NCBI GenBank assembly: GCA_030591585.1
Contig: JAUVAS010000001.1
Span: 1-64,000, forward strand
DNA from: Flavobacterium sp.
GTDB lineage: Bacteria > Bacteroidota > Bacteroidia > Flavobacteriales > Flavobacteriaceae
Direction: 5' to 3'
DNA length: 64,000 nt
The notes beneath the pieces are model-generated. The model saw only the letters and a list, made by a program, of their open reading frames with translations. It was not told where the DNA came from and did no database searches. Made by a program: the position numbers and the translations under genes. Shown here piece by piece: positions 54,514 through 63,217 of this stretch. Within the stretch, counting starts at the first letter, position 1; every line of letters starts with the position of its first letter.

Positions 54514-55368
54514 ATGAAAAAAATTATAGCAATTGTTTTACTTTCCTTTTTTGCTAATATAACTGTAGCTCAAAAAATGTCTCCTTATAAAATTTATAAC
54601 GAGAAAGGGAAACAAGTTTCTTATAAGAAAATGATGAAGTCTCTTTCTACAAAAGACATTGTTCTTTTTGGCGAACTACACAACAATGCCATTGCTCATT
54701 GGTTACAATACGAAGTAACGGCAGAGCTTGCCAATTCACGTAAAATGATTCTTGGGGCAGAAATGATGGAAGCAGATAATCAAAAGGAATTAAACGCTTA
54801 CTTAAAAGGTGAAATAGATTATAAAAAGCTAGATACCGTAGCTAGGCTTTGGCCAAATTATAAAACAGATTACGCGCCATTAATAGACTTCGCAAAGGAC
54901 AATAACCTTCCGTTTATTGCAACAAATATTCCAAGGCGCTTTGCAAGTAAGGTTTATAAAGACGGTTGGGCCGCGCTTGATTCTCTTTCAGATAAAGAAA
55001 AAAAATGGGTAGCCCCGCTTCCTATTACTTTTAATAGTGAGTTACCTACTTATAAAGAAATATTAGAAATGATGGGCGAGCACGGAAGTCCTGAGTTAGT
55101 AATGGCTCAAGCTTCAAAAGATGCAACAATGGCATATTTTATTTTAAAAAATTATACATCAGGGAGTTTATTTCTCCATTATAATGGTGCTTTTCATTCC
55201 GATAAATACGAAGGGATTTTATGGTATCTTAAAAACGACCAACCAAATTTAATTTATGGTACAATCTCTACCGTTTCTCAAGATGATATCCATTCTCTTG
55301 AAGATGAAAATTTAGGAAAAGCCGATTTTATTATTGTTGTAGATAGTAATATGACAAATACTTATTAA
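54514..55368 (+). CDS. ChaN-like (EreA/ChaN fold) exported protein
   Basis: A 284-aa exported protein with the signal peptide MKKIIAIVLLSFFANITVAQ. IVLFGELHNNAIAHWLQYEV and MILGAEMMEADNQ match the ChaN family, whose members are envelope proteins that bind haem in pairs in known cases. The conserved Glu-Leu-His (GELHN) and a later His in LHYNGAFHSDKY are present. No lipobox, so it is probably periplasmic. It appears to be a single gene. The role in iron or haem handling is inferred from the family. Confidence 0.8.
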   Translation: MKKIIAIVLLSFFANITVAQKMSPYKIYNEKGKQVSYKKMMKSLSTKDIVLFGELHNNAIAHWLQYEVTAELANSRKMILGAEMMEADNQKELNAYLKGEIDYKKLDTVARLWPNYKTDYAPLIDFAKDNNLPFIATNIPRRFASKVYKDGWAALDSLSDKEKKWVAPLPITFNSELPTYKEILEMMGEHGSPELVMAQASKDATMAYFILKNYTSGSLFLHYNGAFHSDKYEGILWYLKNDQPNLIYGTISTVSQDDIHSLEDENLGKADFIIVVDSNMTNTY

Positions 55369-55448
55369 CTCAATAGATCTTCTTAATTATAGAAACCGAA
55401 AAGGGTTGTAATAAAATTTTGGATACTTAACATTTATCTTGTATTTTT

Positions 55449-55468
55449 ATAAGACCAATTAGTCTTAT
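55449..55468 (+). promoter_or_regulatory. hairpin just before the porin start
   Basis: ATAAGAC (55449-55455) pairs with GTCTTAT (55462-55468), immediately before the ATG at 55470. In the mRNA it would lie next to the ribosome site; in DNA it could be an operator. Confidence 0.35.
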
Positions 55469-55469
55469 A

Positions 55470-56612
55470 ATGACTCGATTTTTTCTAACGCTTTGTTTTC
55501 TTTTTTTAGGAACCTCTCTCCTATTTTCTCAAACAGGTTCTACGCTAATTAAAAAACTATCCTTTACAGGTGATTTTAGATTTAGAATAGAACAAGACTG
55601 GAATTCACAAAAATCTGACGACACCTATCGTGATAATCGCTCTCGATTACGATACCGTTTTCGCTTCGGAATGAATTATCAACTCATAGAATGGGCAGAA
55701 TTTGGAATGCGAATAAGAACAGGTTTTAAAGAAAAACAACAAGATCCTCATTTAACTTTAGGCGATGGGCTTAAAGAGTTTAGCACAGTCCCTCTCGGAT
55801 TTGAAAAATTATATTTTAAAGCTCATTATAAAAAGTTTACAGGCTGGTTAGGGAAAAACACCTTTCCTTTCGAAAAACAAAATGAGTTGTTTTGGAGTGA
55901 TAACGTGTATCCTGATGGGGTTTTTATAAGCGGTAAGTTTCCTTTAAAATCTTCATTTATTCAATCTCTTCAAGTAAATGGAGGTCATTTTATATTGGGA
56001 ACCTCGGGAACTACTTTTGATCAAGATCAATATTTTCAGGGGATACAGGCGGTAACTTCTCATTTTAATAATCGGTTGACTATCTTCCCTTCCTTTTATT
56101 ACTTTCATGAAATGCCTAATATCCCTGACGGAAATGAAACGTATAATTTAGATTATTCCATCCTTCATATAGGCACAAAAGCAACAATATTAGAAAAACC
56201 AACCGTAAAAATTGGATTGGATTATTATCACAATTTTGAAACTTTAAAAAACAATGATTCCATTCCGCAGCAATTCAAAAACCAAAAAGACGGTATCGTT
56301 GTTTCTACAAATTTAGGTAAGTTAAAGAATAAAGGTGATTGGATGTTTGGAGCTTATTATACCTATTTAGAAAGGTACGCGATTATAGATTTCTTTGCAC
56401 AAAACGATTGGGTTCGATGGGATTATTCCTCACAAGGTTCTCCAGATGGAAGGTTGAGTAATTTTCAAGGGGTAGAGTTAAGAATAGCATATTTAATTCG
56501 GAAAAATTTTAGATTAAAACTACGTTATTTTATAGTGGAACAATTGATCCCTTATGGTATTTCAAAAGAAACTGGACAAAGAATTCGATTAGATTTAGAT
56601 ATAGGGTTTTAA
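55470..56612 (+). CDS. outer-membrane porin-like protein
   Basis: A 380-aa protein with a signal peptide (to about residue 20, LLFSQ) and an alternating beta-barrel pattern throughout, starting with FTGDFRFRIEQDW and ending in the aromatic terminal strand IRLDLDIGF. This fits the putative porin / alginate-export-like barrel group of Bacteroidetes. Substrate unknown. It is preceded by its own hairpin and an A/T-rich promoter region. Confidence 0.75.
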   Translation: MTRFFLTLCFLFLGTSLLFSQTGSTLIKKLSFTGDFRFRIEQDWNSQKSDDTYRDNRSRLRYRFRFGMNYQLIEWAEFGMRIRTGFKEKQQDPHLTLGDGLKEFSTVPLGFEKLYFKAHYKKFTGWLGKNTFPFEKQNELFWSDNVYPDGVFISGKFPLKSSFIQSLQVNGGHFILGTSGTTFDQDQYFQGIQAVTSHFNNRLTIFPSFYYFHEMPNIPDGNETYNLDYSILHIGTKATILEKPTVKIGLDYYHNFETLKNNDSIPQQFKNQKDGIVVSTNLGKLKNKGDWMFGAYYTYLERYAIIDFFAQNDWVRWDYSSQGSPDGRLSNFQGVELRIAYLIRKNFRLKLRYFIVEQLIPYGISKETGQRIRLDLDIGF

Positions 56613-56651
56613 TAATCCTATACTCTTTTCAGATGTATTACATTTACTCCC

Positions 56652-57008
56652 ATGAATTTCCGCTTTCCAAAATCTAAAAAACTTAAAAGCAGAAAAACCA
56701 TTGAACTTCTTTTTGCTGAAGGGAAATCGGTTACCAAATTTCCTATAAAAGTATTTTACCTTCCTATTGAAAGTGCTAAAAAAAACCAAGCAGGTTTTGC
56801 TGTGGCGAAACGAAATTTTAAAAGCGCAGTAGATAGAAATCGGATTAAGAGGCAGCTACGGGAAGCGTATAGGCTTCAGAAACATTTGTTAAAAATTGAA
56901 GACGATTCACAGTTTGCTTTATTCTTTTTATACCTTGGTAAAGAAAAATTAGAATATTCGTCTATTGAAAAGGCGATGGCGGTTCTGCTTGAAAAAATAA
57001 ACATATGA
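56652..57008 (+). CDS. rnpA: ribonuclease P protein component
   Basis: A 118-aa basic protein. KSRKTIELLFAEGKS and the RNR core VDRNRIKRQLREAYR are diagnostic of RnpA, which assists the catalytic RNA in cutting 5' leaders from tRNA precursors. rpmH and dnaA are not adjacent, unlike in many bacteria. Its stop overlaps the protease start by 4 nt. Confidence 0.94.
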   Translation: MNFRFPKSKKLKSRKTIELLFAEGKSVTKFPIKVFYLPIESAKKNQAGFAVAKRNFKSAVDRNRIKRQLREAYRLQKHLLKIEDDSQFALFFLYLGKEKLEYSSIEKAMAVLLEKINI

Positions 57009-58627
57009 AAAAGAAAATTTTAATCCCAATTCTTGCACTTGGAATCTTACTAAGCACCGTGAGTTTTAAAAGTGATTTTTTTGAAATCGCAAAACAATTA
57101 GAAATATTCACCACACTGTTTAAAGAGTTGAATATGAACTATGTTGACGAAACAACCCCTTCGATTCTTATGGATAAGGCGATTAAAGGCATGTTAAAAG
57201 ATTTAGATCCTTATACGGTTTATTGGAATGAACAAGAGGTGGAAGATGCACGTATTAATAATTCTGGAATGTATACAGGAATTGGCGCAACAGTAAATTC
57301 TAAAGATAACAAGGTAATTATAGTAGAACCTTTTAAGGGTTTTCCTGCAGATAAAGCTGGACTAAAAGCGGGTGATGAAATTATTAAAATTGGTAACGTT
57401 TTACTTTCAGATTTTGAAGGTGATAAAACAGAGTTGCTAAAAGGTGCAGCTGAGTCTGTGATTGAAGTGTCTTATAAAAGGCAGGGGGAAGTAGAAAAAA
57501 CCACATTAACTAGAGGGGCAATAGAGGTTCATGCGGTTCCTTTTTACAAACTAATTAATGATGACATAGGGTATATAGTGTTGTCTAAGTTTAATAAAAA
57601 AACCTCCCTAGAAACCAAAGCTGCTCTAGAAGATTTAAAATTTCAAGGAGCCTCCAAAATTATTTTAGATTTACGTGGAAATCCCGGAGGATTGTTAACT
57701 GAGGCAATAAATGTGGTCAACTTATTTGTGCCAAAAGGAGAGTTAATTGTAACTACAAAATCGGTAATTAAAAAATACAACAAAACCTATAAAACAAGAT
57801 TACCTCCAATAGATACAGAAATTCCATTAGTAGTGCTAGTAAATGGTCGTAGTGCTTCGGCTAGCGAAATTGTATCGGGCGGTTTGCAAGATTTAGATAG
57901 GGCGGTTATTATTGGTGCTCGTAGTTTTGGAAAAGGACTGGTACAACGTCCAAAAAAACTTACTTATGGCACACAGCTTAAGGTTACTATTTCAAGATAT
58001 TATACGCCTAGTGGGCGGTGTATTCAAGCATTAGACTACTGGAATCGTGATGAGAATGGAGATCCTATTCGTTTAGATCCAAAAGAATATAACTCGTTTA
58101 AAACAAAAGGAGGGAGAACGGTGTATGACGGTGGCGGAATTATGCCAGATATAGAATTAGAGTCTGCAAAATTTAGCCCTATTACTACGGCTTTATTGAA
58201 GGATCGAGCTATTTTTGATTATGCAACGGAATATTATTATTCACATACCTTAACCGATTGGGGTAATTTTACTTTTTCTGAAGATGATTTTCAAGATTTC
58301 TTAAAATTCTTAAAAGAAAATGATTTTGAATACGAAACTGAAACCGAAAAGGAATTTGCTGAAGCGCTTAGAAAAGCAAAAGCAGATAACTTAGATAAAG
58401 AAATTGAGGAAAGTTACCATCAATTAATGACAGTAATTGATAAGGCAAAAGATAAAGCATTAGTAGATAAAAAATTAGAAATAACAACCCTACTCAAAGA
58501 TGAAATTTTAAAACGTTATTTTTATCGTGAAGGAATGTATAAGTATCATTTAATTAATAGTCCTGAAATTTTAGAGGCTGTTTTAGTTTTAAATGATACT
58601 AAAAAATATAGTAAAATATTAAAGTAA
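57005..58627 (+). CDS. S41 C-terminal processing peptidase
   Basis: A 540-aa exported protease. Signal peptide at 1-20; PDZ domain at about 85-170 (PFKGFPADKAGLKAGDEI); catalytic Ser285 in GRSASASE and Lys310 in SFGKGLVQ, 25 residues apart as in CtpA/Prc. A C-terminal helical region follows. It cleaves proteins near their C-termini in the periplasm. It is translationally coupled to rnpA by a 4-nt overlap, and a desaturase-family gene follows after 2 nt. Confidence 0.92.
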   Translation: MKKKILIPILALGILLSTVSFKSDFFEIAKQLEIFTTLFKELNMNYVDETTPSILMDKAIKGMLKDLDPYTVYWNEQEVEDARINNSGMYTGIGATVNSKDNKVIIVEPFKGFPADKAGLKAGDEIIKIGNVLLSDFEGDKTELLKGAAESVIEVSYKRQGEVEKTTLTRGAIEVHAVPFYKLINDDIGYIVLSKFNKKTSLETKAALEDLKFQGASKIILDLRGNPGGLLTEAINVVNLFVPKGELIVTTKSVIKKYNKTYKTRLPPIDTEIPLVVLVNGRSASASEIVSGGLQDLDRAVIIGARSFGKGLVQRPKKLTYGTQLKVTISRYYTPSGRCIQALDYWNRDENGDPIRLDPKEYNSFKTKGGRTVYDGGGIMPDIELESAKFSPITTALLKDRAIFDYATEYYYSHTLTDWGNFTFSEDDFQDFLKFLKENDFEYETETEKEFAEALRKAKADNLDKEIEESYHQLMTVIDKAKDKALVDKKLEITTLLKDEILKRYFYREGMYKYHLINSPEILEAVLVLNDTKKYSKILK

Positions 58628-58629
58628 AA

Positions 58630-59451
58630 ATGGAAGAATTTCTGTCTTTTTTTGAACACCTCCCTATTTGGATAAAAGGGGTTTGGATCGTTTTTTTCTT
58701 AACTATCTTTTGGATTTTAGAAGGATATTATACATTTTACAAAAAACCTTATAATAAAAAGAAACACGCTAAAACCAATTTCATCTTATTATTCTTAGTC
58801 GTTGTTATCAATGCGCTATTCGGTGTTGTTTTAACGCATATAAACGGTTGGTTACCTCAATCTGAGGTTGGATTATTAAATTTATTTATAGCTCCATTAT
58901 GGGTTAAGTTGTTAATTTCTATTTTAGTGTTAGATTTTATGTCACAATATTTTGTTCATTTTTTATTACACAAAGTAAGGTGGATGTGGCGACTTCATAT
59001 CGTTCACCATACAGACAAACATGTAGATGTTACCACAGGTACCAGACATCATCCCTTAGACTTTCTTATTAGAGAAACCTTTGCGTTGGCGGTGGTAATA
59101 ATAATGGGAATGCCTGTTTCATTTTATTTTTTATATAGAATGATTACGATTCCTTTTACTTATTTTAATCATGCTAATATTTCACTTCCTTTATGGTTAG
59201 ATAAAGGGTTAAGTTTGGTAATTATTTCTCCCAATATGCATAAATTCCATCATCATTATCAGTTGCCTTGGACTGATAGTAACTACGGAAATGTACTTTC
59301 TATTTGGGATCGGATTTTTGGAACTTTTGTATATGATGACCCTAATAAAATTCAATATGGATTAGATTCTTCTGATCATACCGATGATGAAGATATTATG
59401 ATTCAGCTTGGAATTCCTTTTAATAAAGAGGTAAAGTCTATTGATAATTAA
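58630..59451 (+). CDS. sterol desaturase / fatty acid hydroxylase family protein
   Basis: A 273-aa membrane di-iron enzyme with four or five hydrophobic helices. Histidine boxes are complete: HFLLHKVRWMWRLHIVHH, RHHPLDF and HKFHHHYQLPW. The family hydroxylates or desaturates lipids such as sterols, fatty acids or carotenoids. The substrate is unknown here. It is the third gene of the rnpA operon. Confidence 0.88.
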   Translation: MEEFLSFFEHLPIWIKGVWIVFFLTIFWILEGYYTFYKKPYNKKKHAKTNFILLFLVVVINALFGVVLTHINGWLPQSEVGLLNLFIAPLWVKLLISILVLDFMSQYFVHFLLHKVRWMWRLHIVHHTDKHVDVTTGTRHHPLDFLIRETFALAVVIIMGMPVSFYFLYRMITIPFTYFNHANISLPLWLDKGLSLVIISPNMHKFHHHYQLPWTDSNYGNVLSIWDRIFGTFVYDDPNKIQYGLDSSDHTDDEDIMIQLGIPFNKEVKSIDN

Positions 59452-59457
59452 TTGTTC

Positions 59458-59475
59458 TCGCAAAGTCGCTAAGCT
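59458..59475. repeat. dispersed intergenic repeat fragment
   Basis: CTCGCAAAGTCGCTAAGC resembles, in inverted orientation, the GCTTTGTGCCTTGGCGACTTAGCG segment near 36125-36148 in the nuo operon. It may be part of a repeat family spread through intergenic gaps. Confidence 0.35.
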
Positions 59476-59519
59476 TTTTTTCTGTAACTTTTGTAACTTC
59501 TTATCAAGGTAACTTCATC

Positions 59520-59527
59520 TAATTTTG
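59520..59527 (+). promoter_or_regulatory. minus-7 box of the DUF302 gene
   Basis: TAATTTTG fits TAnnTTTG, 71 nt before the ATG. TTTG at 59490-59493 is a possible upstream box, although the spacing is long. Confidence 0.35.
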
Positions 59528-59598
59528 CAGAGTAAAATAAATACAAGTCTCTCCTTTTAGGATTAGGGTAAGAAATAAAAACATTTAAAGAAAAAATT

Positions 59599-59991
59599 AT
59601 GAGTTATTATTTTAATAAAATAGTCAGTACTAAAAATTTCGATGAAGCAATAGAACAAGTAACCGCGGCATTAAAAGAAGAGGGTTTTGGAGTCTTAACT
59701 GAAATAGATATACAAAAGGCATTTAAAGAAAAAATTAATGTTGATTTTAAAAAATATCGAATATTAGGAGCTTGTAATCCACATTTAGCTCATAAAGCCT
59801 TGTTAGCTGAAGATAAAATAGGGGTGTTTTTACCTTGTAATTTTATAGTAGAACAACATGAAAATGGAGATATTGAAATATCCGCGGTAGATCCAATTGC
59901 TTCTATGAGTGCTGTAAAAAATGAAGCTTTAGGTGGGTTTGCAATAGAAGTTCAAGCTAAAATGAAAAGTGTAATTGATAAATTAAATTAA
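59599..59991 (+). CDS. DUF302 family protein
   Basis: A 130-aa cytosolic protein of the DUF302 family: FDEAIEQVTAALKEEGFGVLTEIDI and YRILGACNPHLAHKAL are the family blocks. Members are small alpha/beta proteins of unknown function, sometimes linked to copper or stress response. It is followed after 1 nt by a YbjQ-family gene, and such pairing suggests a shared role. Confidence 0.88.
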   Translation: MSYYFNKIVSTKNFDEAIEQVTAALKEEGFGVLTEIDIQKAFKEKINVDFKKYRILGACNPHLAHKALLAEDKIGVFLPCNFIVEQHENGDIEISAVDPIASMSAVKNEALGGFAIEVQAKMKSVIDKLN

Positions 59992-59992
59992 T

Positions 59993-60307
59993 ATGATACT
60001 AACAACCACAGACAATATTCCAAATAAAGAAATAGCAGAAATACTTGGTGTAGCAAGAGGGAGCACAGTAAGGGCTAGAAATGCTGGTCGCGATATATTC
60101 GCAGGATTTAAAAGTTTAATTGGAGGAGAAATTAGTGAGTACACTCAGCTTCAGGCACAATCTCGTGAACAGGCAATGTCTAGAATGCAAAAAGATGCTG
60201 AAAGAATGGGTGCAGATGCTATTTTAAATATTAGACTAACCACTTCAATGGTGATTCAAGGGGCTTCAGAGATTCTTGCTTATGGAACTGCTGTTAAGTT
60301 AAGATAG
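59993..60307 (+). CDS. YbjQ/UPF0145 family protein
   Basis: A 104-aa protein of the YbjQ (UPF0145) family, with GVARGSTVRARNAGRDIFAGFKSLIGGE and AERMGADAILNIRLTTSMV. Members form pentameric rings and were tentatively linked to heavy metals. It is in an operon with the DUF302 gene. Function remains unknown. Confidence 0.9.
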   Translation: MILTTTDNIPNKEIAEILGVARGSTVRARNAGRDIFAGFKSLIGGEISEYTQLQAQSREQAMSRMQKDAERMGADAILNIRLTTSMVIQGASEILAYGTAVKLR

Positions 60308-60360
60308 CTTTATTTGTAGATTGAGGTAATTATTTTAGTGAAAATTAGTGGAATTCGTGT

Positions 60361-60801
60361 CTACTCTTTTATCATAGCAATATGAGGAATGCCATCTTCT
60401 AGATATTCATCTCCTGTATTTTTAAAACCGAGGTTAGAATAAAATTTATTTAAGTAACATTGAGCAGAAATTTTAATAGTTTCGGTTTGATAATGTTTTT
60501 TAATAGCAAGTATTGAAGTGTTCATAATATCATTACCATAATTAAATTTTCTTTTTGATCTTTTAACCACAACTCTTCCTATAGATGCTTCTTTAAAATA
60601 ATCTCCAGGTTGGAAACACCTTGTATAGGCCACTATAACATCATTTTTAATTCCTAAAACATGAAGTGCTTTTTCGTCCTTTCCGTCGATGTCTTGATAT
60701 ATACAGTCTTGTTCTACTACAAAAACTTCAGAACGAAGTTGTAGAATATCGTAAAGCTCAGTAGTAGAAAGTTGATCGAATGTTTTTATTAGTGTTTTCA
60801 T
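60361..60801 (-). CDS. GNAT acetyltransferase, ElaA-like
   Basis: A 146-aa GNAT-fold protein. The ElaA signature is seen near the start (LYDILQLRSEVFVVEQ, then YQDIDGKDEKALHVLG), and IGRVVVKRSKRKFNYGNDIM is the acetyl-CoA loop. ElaA-type enzymes acetylate unknown substrates. Single gene on the minus strand. Confidence 0.88.
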   Translation of the reverse strand: MKTLIKTFDQLSTTELYDILQLRSEVFVVEQDCIYQDIDGKDEKALHVLGIKNDVIVAYTRCFQPGDYFKEASIGRVVVKRSKRKFNYGNDIMNTSILAIKKHYQTETIKISAQCYLNKFYSNLGFKNTGDEYLEDGIPHIAMIKE

Positions 60802-60810
60802 AATTTATTA

Positions 60811-60925
60811 TGTCATTCAGAAGGAGGTACGACTGAAGAATCTCTAATTAAATTTAAATTATTGAGATTCCCTGCCTACCGCAGGCAGGCTCATCGCTCA
60901 AAAATGTCGCTCTGTCGGAATGACA
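60811..60925. repeat. composite palindromic intergenic element
   Basis: Outer inverted repeat TGTCATTC (60811) with GAATGACA (60918-60925), inner GAATCTC (60838-60844) with GAGATTC (60864-60870), and a hairpin CCTGCC (60871-60876) with GGCAGG (60884-60889). It fills the whole gap between two minus-strand genes. The nested layout with TGTCATTC ends looks like a dispersed flavobacterial intergenic repeat or small MITE. Confidence 0.6.
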
Positions 60926-60927
60926 AT

Positions 60928-61845
60928 TTAGTCTTGAACCACAATATCTTTTGAATCACATTTTTGAAACTCTGGTTGAATATTTATATGATTGATATTA
61001 AAATCATGATACAATAACTCTTCTAATTTAGTTAATGTTTTTTCAAATTCGGTTAAAGTAATGTCTTTATAAAAATCGATATGTGCTTCCATATGAACTT
61101 CATTTTCATTTAACTGCCAAATATGAATGTGATGCACATTTTTAATTTCAGGAATTTGTAAAACTGCTATACTTATTTTTTCTAAATTAATATCTTCTGG
61201 AGTAAATAACATTAATACTTTAAACGAAGCTTTCAATAGATCATAACCCATATATAAAAGGTAAATAGCAATTAAAATGGTTAAGGCGCTATCTACCCAA
61301 AACCATTGAAAATATTTCATTAATAACCCTCCTACTAAAACCGCAACAGAAGCTGCCATATCAGTAAATAAATGTAAATATGCAGAGCGCATATTCATAT
61401 TTTCTTTAGCTTCACTTTTTAATAAAAGTACACTAAACCCATTTACTATTATTGCTAAAAGTGCCAACCAAATTACCAATCCACTTTCAATTTCTTGCGG
61501 ATTAAAAAACCGTTCAATTGCTTCGTAAACCAAATAAAAAGCAACAATTATTAAGGTGGAGGAATTTACAAAAGCAGCAATTATTTCGGCTCGTTTATAA
61601 CCAAATGTTCTTTTAAAAGACGCTTCTTTTTTTGAAAATAAATTTGCTATATAACTTATAATAAGTGAAATAACATCACTAAAATTATGAAGCGCATCCG
61701 ACAATAGTGCAAGACTACCAGAAATTAATCCGCCAATAACTTGAGCAATGGTTATTACTATATTTAATGCGATGGTAAAAAGAAGTTTCTTTCCTTTTAA
61801 ATCACCATGATCGTGAGAATGATTATGTGAATGGTGATGGCCCAT
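60928..61845 (-). CDS. cation diffusion facilitator transporter
   Basis: A 305-aa inner-membrane transporter with six helices. The N-terminus is histidine-rich (MGHHHSHNHSHDHGD) for metal capture. Helix II has LLSDALHNFSD and helix V has LHLFTDMAASV, each with the HxxxD metal site of CzcD/ZitB-like exporters. It probably exports zinc, cobalt or cadmium. The start is 4 nt from the rpiB stop, so the two are co-transcribed. Confidence 0.92.
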   Translation of the reverse strand: MGHHHSHNHSHDHGDLKGKKLLFTIALNIVITIAQVIGGLISGSLALLSDALHNFSDVISLIISYIANLFSKKEASFKRTFGYKRAEIIAAFVNSSTLIIVAFYLVYEAIERFFNPQEIESGLVIWLALLAIIVNGFSVLLLKSEAKENMNMRSAYLHLFTDMAASVAVLVGGLLMKYFQWFWVDSALTILIAIYLLYMGYDLLKASFKVLMLFTPEDINLEKISIAVLQIPEIKNVHHIHIWQLNENEVHMEAHIDFYKDITLTEFEKTLTKLEELLYHDFNINHINIQPEFQKCDSKDIVVQD

Positions 61846-61848
61846 TAA

Positions 61849-62283
61849 TTAATAACAAGGTATTTTATCTACTCTGGTTTGATGACGACCACCTTCAAAT
61901 TTTGTTTTTAAAAATATTTCAACCATTGCCACCGCTTGTGGAATACTAGTGAAACGTGCTGGAATACTTAAAATATTTGCATCGTTATGTAATCGTGCTA
62001 GTTCAGCTAGTTCTTTTGTCCAACAAAGCGCAGCTCTTACTTTTTGATATTTGTTTGCCGTCATTGCCGCACCATTTCCAGAACCACAAATTATAATTCC
62101 TAAATCAACTTTATTAGAAGCCACGTCTTCTGCAACAGGATGTATAAAGTCTGGATAATCTACACTATCAAAAGTATCGGTTCCGTAGTTATTTACTACT
62201 ATTTTTTTACTAACTAATAAGTCTATAATTGCTTTTTTATAATCTGGACCTGCATGGTCATTTCCTATTGCTATTTTCATCAT
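61849..62283 (-). CDS. rpiB: ribose-5-phosphate isomerase B
   Basis: A 144-aa RpiB/LacAB-family isomerase interconverting ribose 5-phosphate and ribulose 5-phosphate. GNDHAGPDYKKAI and the active-site IICGSGNGAAMTANK (catalytic Cys) are present, with the C-terminal region GGRHQTRVDKI. An internal ATG one codon downstream is equally possible. It heads the unit with the CDF transporter. Confidence 0.93.
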   Translation of the reverse strand: MMKIAIGNDHAGPDYKKAIIDLLVSKKIVVNNYGTDTFDSVDYPDFIHPVAEDVASNKVDLGIIICGSGNGAAMTANKYQKVRAALCWTKELAELARLHNDANILSIPARFTSIPQAVAMVEIFLKTKFEGGRHQTRVDKIPCY

Positions 62284-62886
62284 GTGCCCGAGAAATCAGG
62301 TATCTTTTAATTAAACTTCTATACATCACAAATATATTGTATAAATTTAAGAAAAATTAATTTTATATATCTTTACGAGAAACGAGGTACGAGTGATGAT
62401 TAATCTCATTAATTTAACTTCTATTTATAAGATTACCACGCTATGTTTGTAATGACAACTTAGTTAATAAACTGTTGATAGTTGTTGATATAAATAATAT
62501 AAATAAATTTGGATGTGAATTTTAAAATTTCCATAGCGTTTTTTATTTCAGAAAAGCAAAAAAGTTAGCATTTAATTATTGAAAACTTATCTTTATAAAA
62601 AGAATGTTTTTTAACTAAAAAATACAATTTACTTATTAAAAATTAACTGTTCATTGTTTAATTAACAATTGTTAATGTAAGTAGCTATCTAGTTAAATTT
62701 CAGAAGAAAATATTTTAAAATACTGTTGATATCTTAGTGAGAATTCAATATAACTTAATTTCAAAACATTTATTACAAAAGTTATACTACATATTAACAA
62801 GCTATAATAAGCACCATTTTATATTTAAATTTAATTAAAAAAGAATATTATTATATAATAGTTGTTGATAACTTCAAAATAGTAAA
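62284..62886. other. 600-bp very AT-rich gap with TGTTGATA repeats
   Basis: No gene is visible. TGTTGATA occurs at 62473-62480, 62483-62490, 62724-62731 and 62863-62870, together with GTTAATAA/GTTAATG variants. TGTTGATAA is one base from the inverted DnaA box TGTGGATAA. Long A/T blocks lie between the copies. This is the only gap of its size and composition outside the island and it could be a replication origin or a regulatory region. Confidence 0.4.
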
Positions 62887-63126
62887 TTAAACAATATTTA
62901 ATGAAGCATCTTTATCTAGATTATTGATAATATGTATAGTTTTTTCCTCATCTTTTTTATGCACCTGAAGTCTAATTCCTCCAAAAGCATTGGAATGAAA
63001 AGGCAGTACATTTATAGCAGTTTCATTTAAAAAAACAAAGTCAACTTCTGCTCGTTCTAATAATAATTTTAAAACAGCATAATCACTTGGATAGGTAAAT
63101 CTAGCTATGGTTATAAAATCTTTCAA
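62887..63126 (-). CDS. DUF2007-like signal-transducing protein
   Basis: A 79-aa protein. ARFTYPSDYAVLKLLLERAEVDFVFLNE and GGIRLQVHKKDEEKTIHII match the DUF2007 ferredoxin-like fold, a small family of putative signal-transducing proteins with unknown partners. It is divergent from rnr. Confidence 0.8.
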   Translation of the reverse strand: MKDFITIARFTYPSDYAVLKLLLERAEVDFVFLNETAINVLPFHSNAFGGIRLQVHKKDEEKTIHIINNLDKDASLNIV

Positions 63127-63217
63127 GTTGTTTAACTTTTAATAATACTAAGATAATCATTTATTAATATCTCTATAAAATTATATGTATTACATTTACA
63201 GTAATTAAAATTAAAAA

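Noticed and set aside
62473-62870. Firm call of oriC
   Set aside because: The boxes are degenerate, dnaA is absent and gene orientation does not favour it; kept only as a low-confidence idea.
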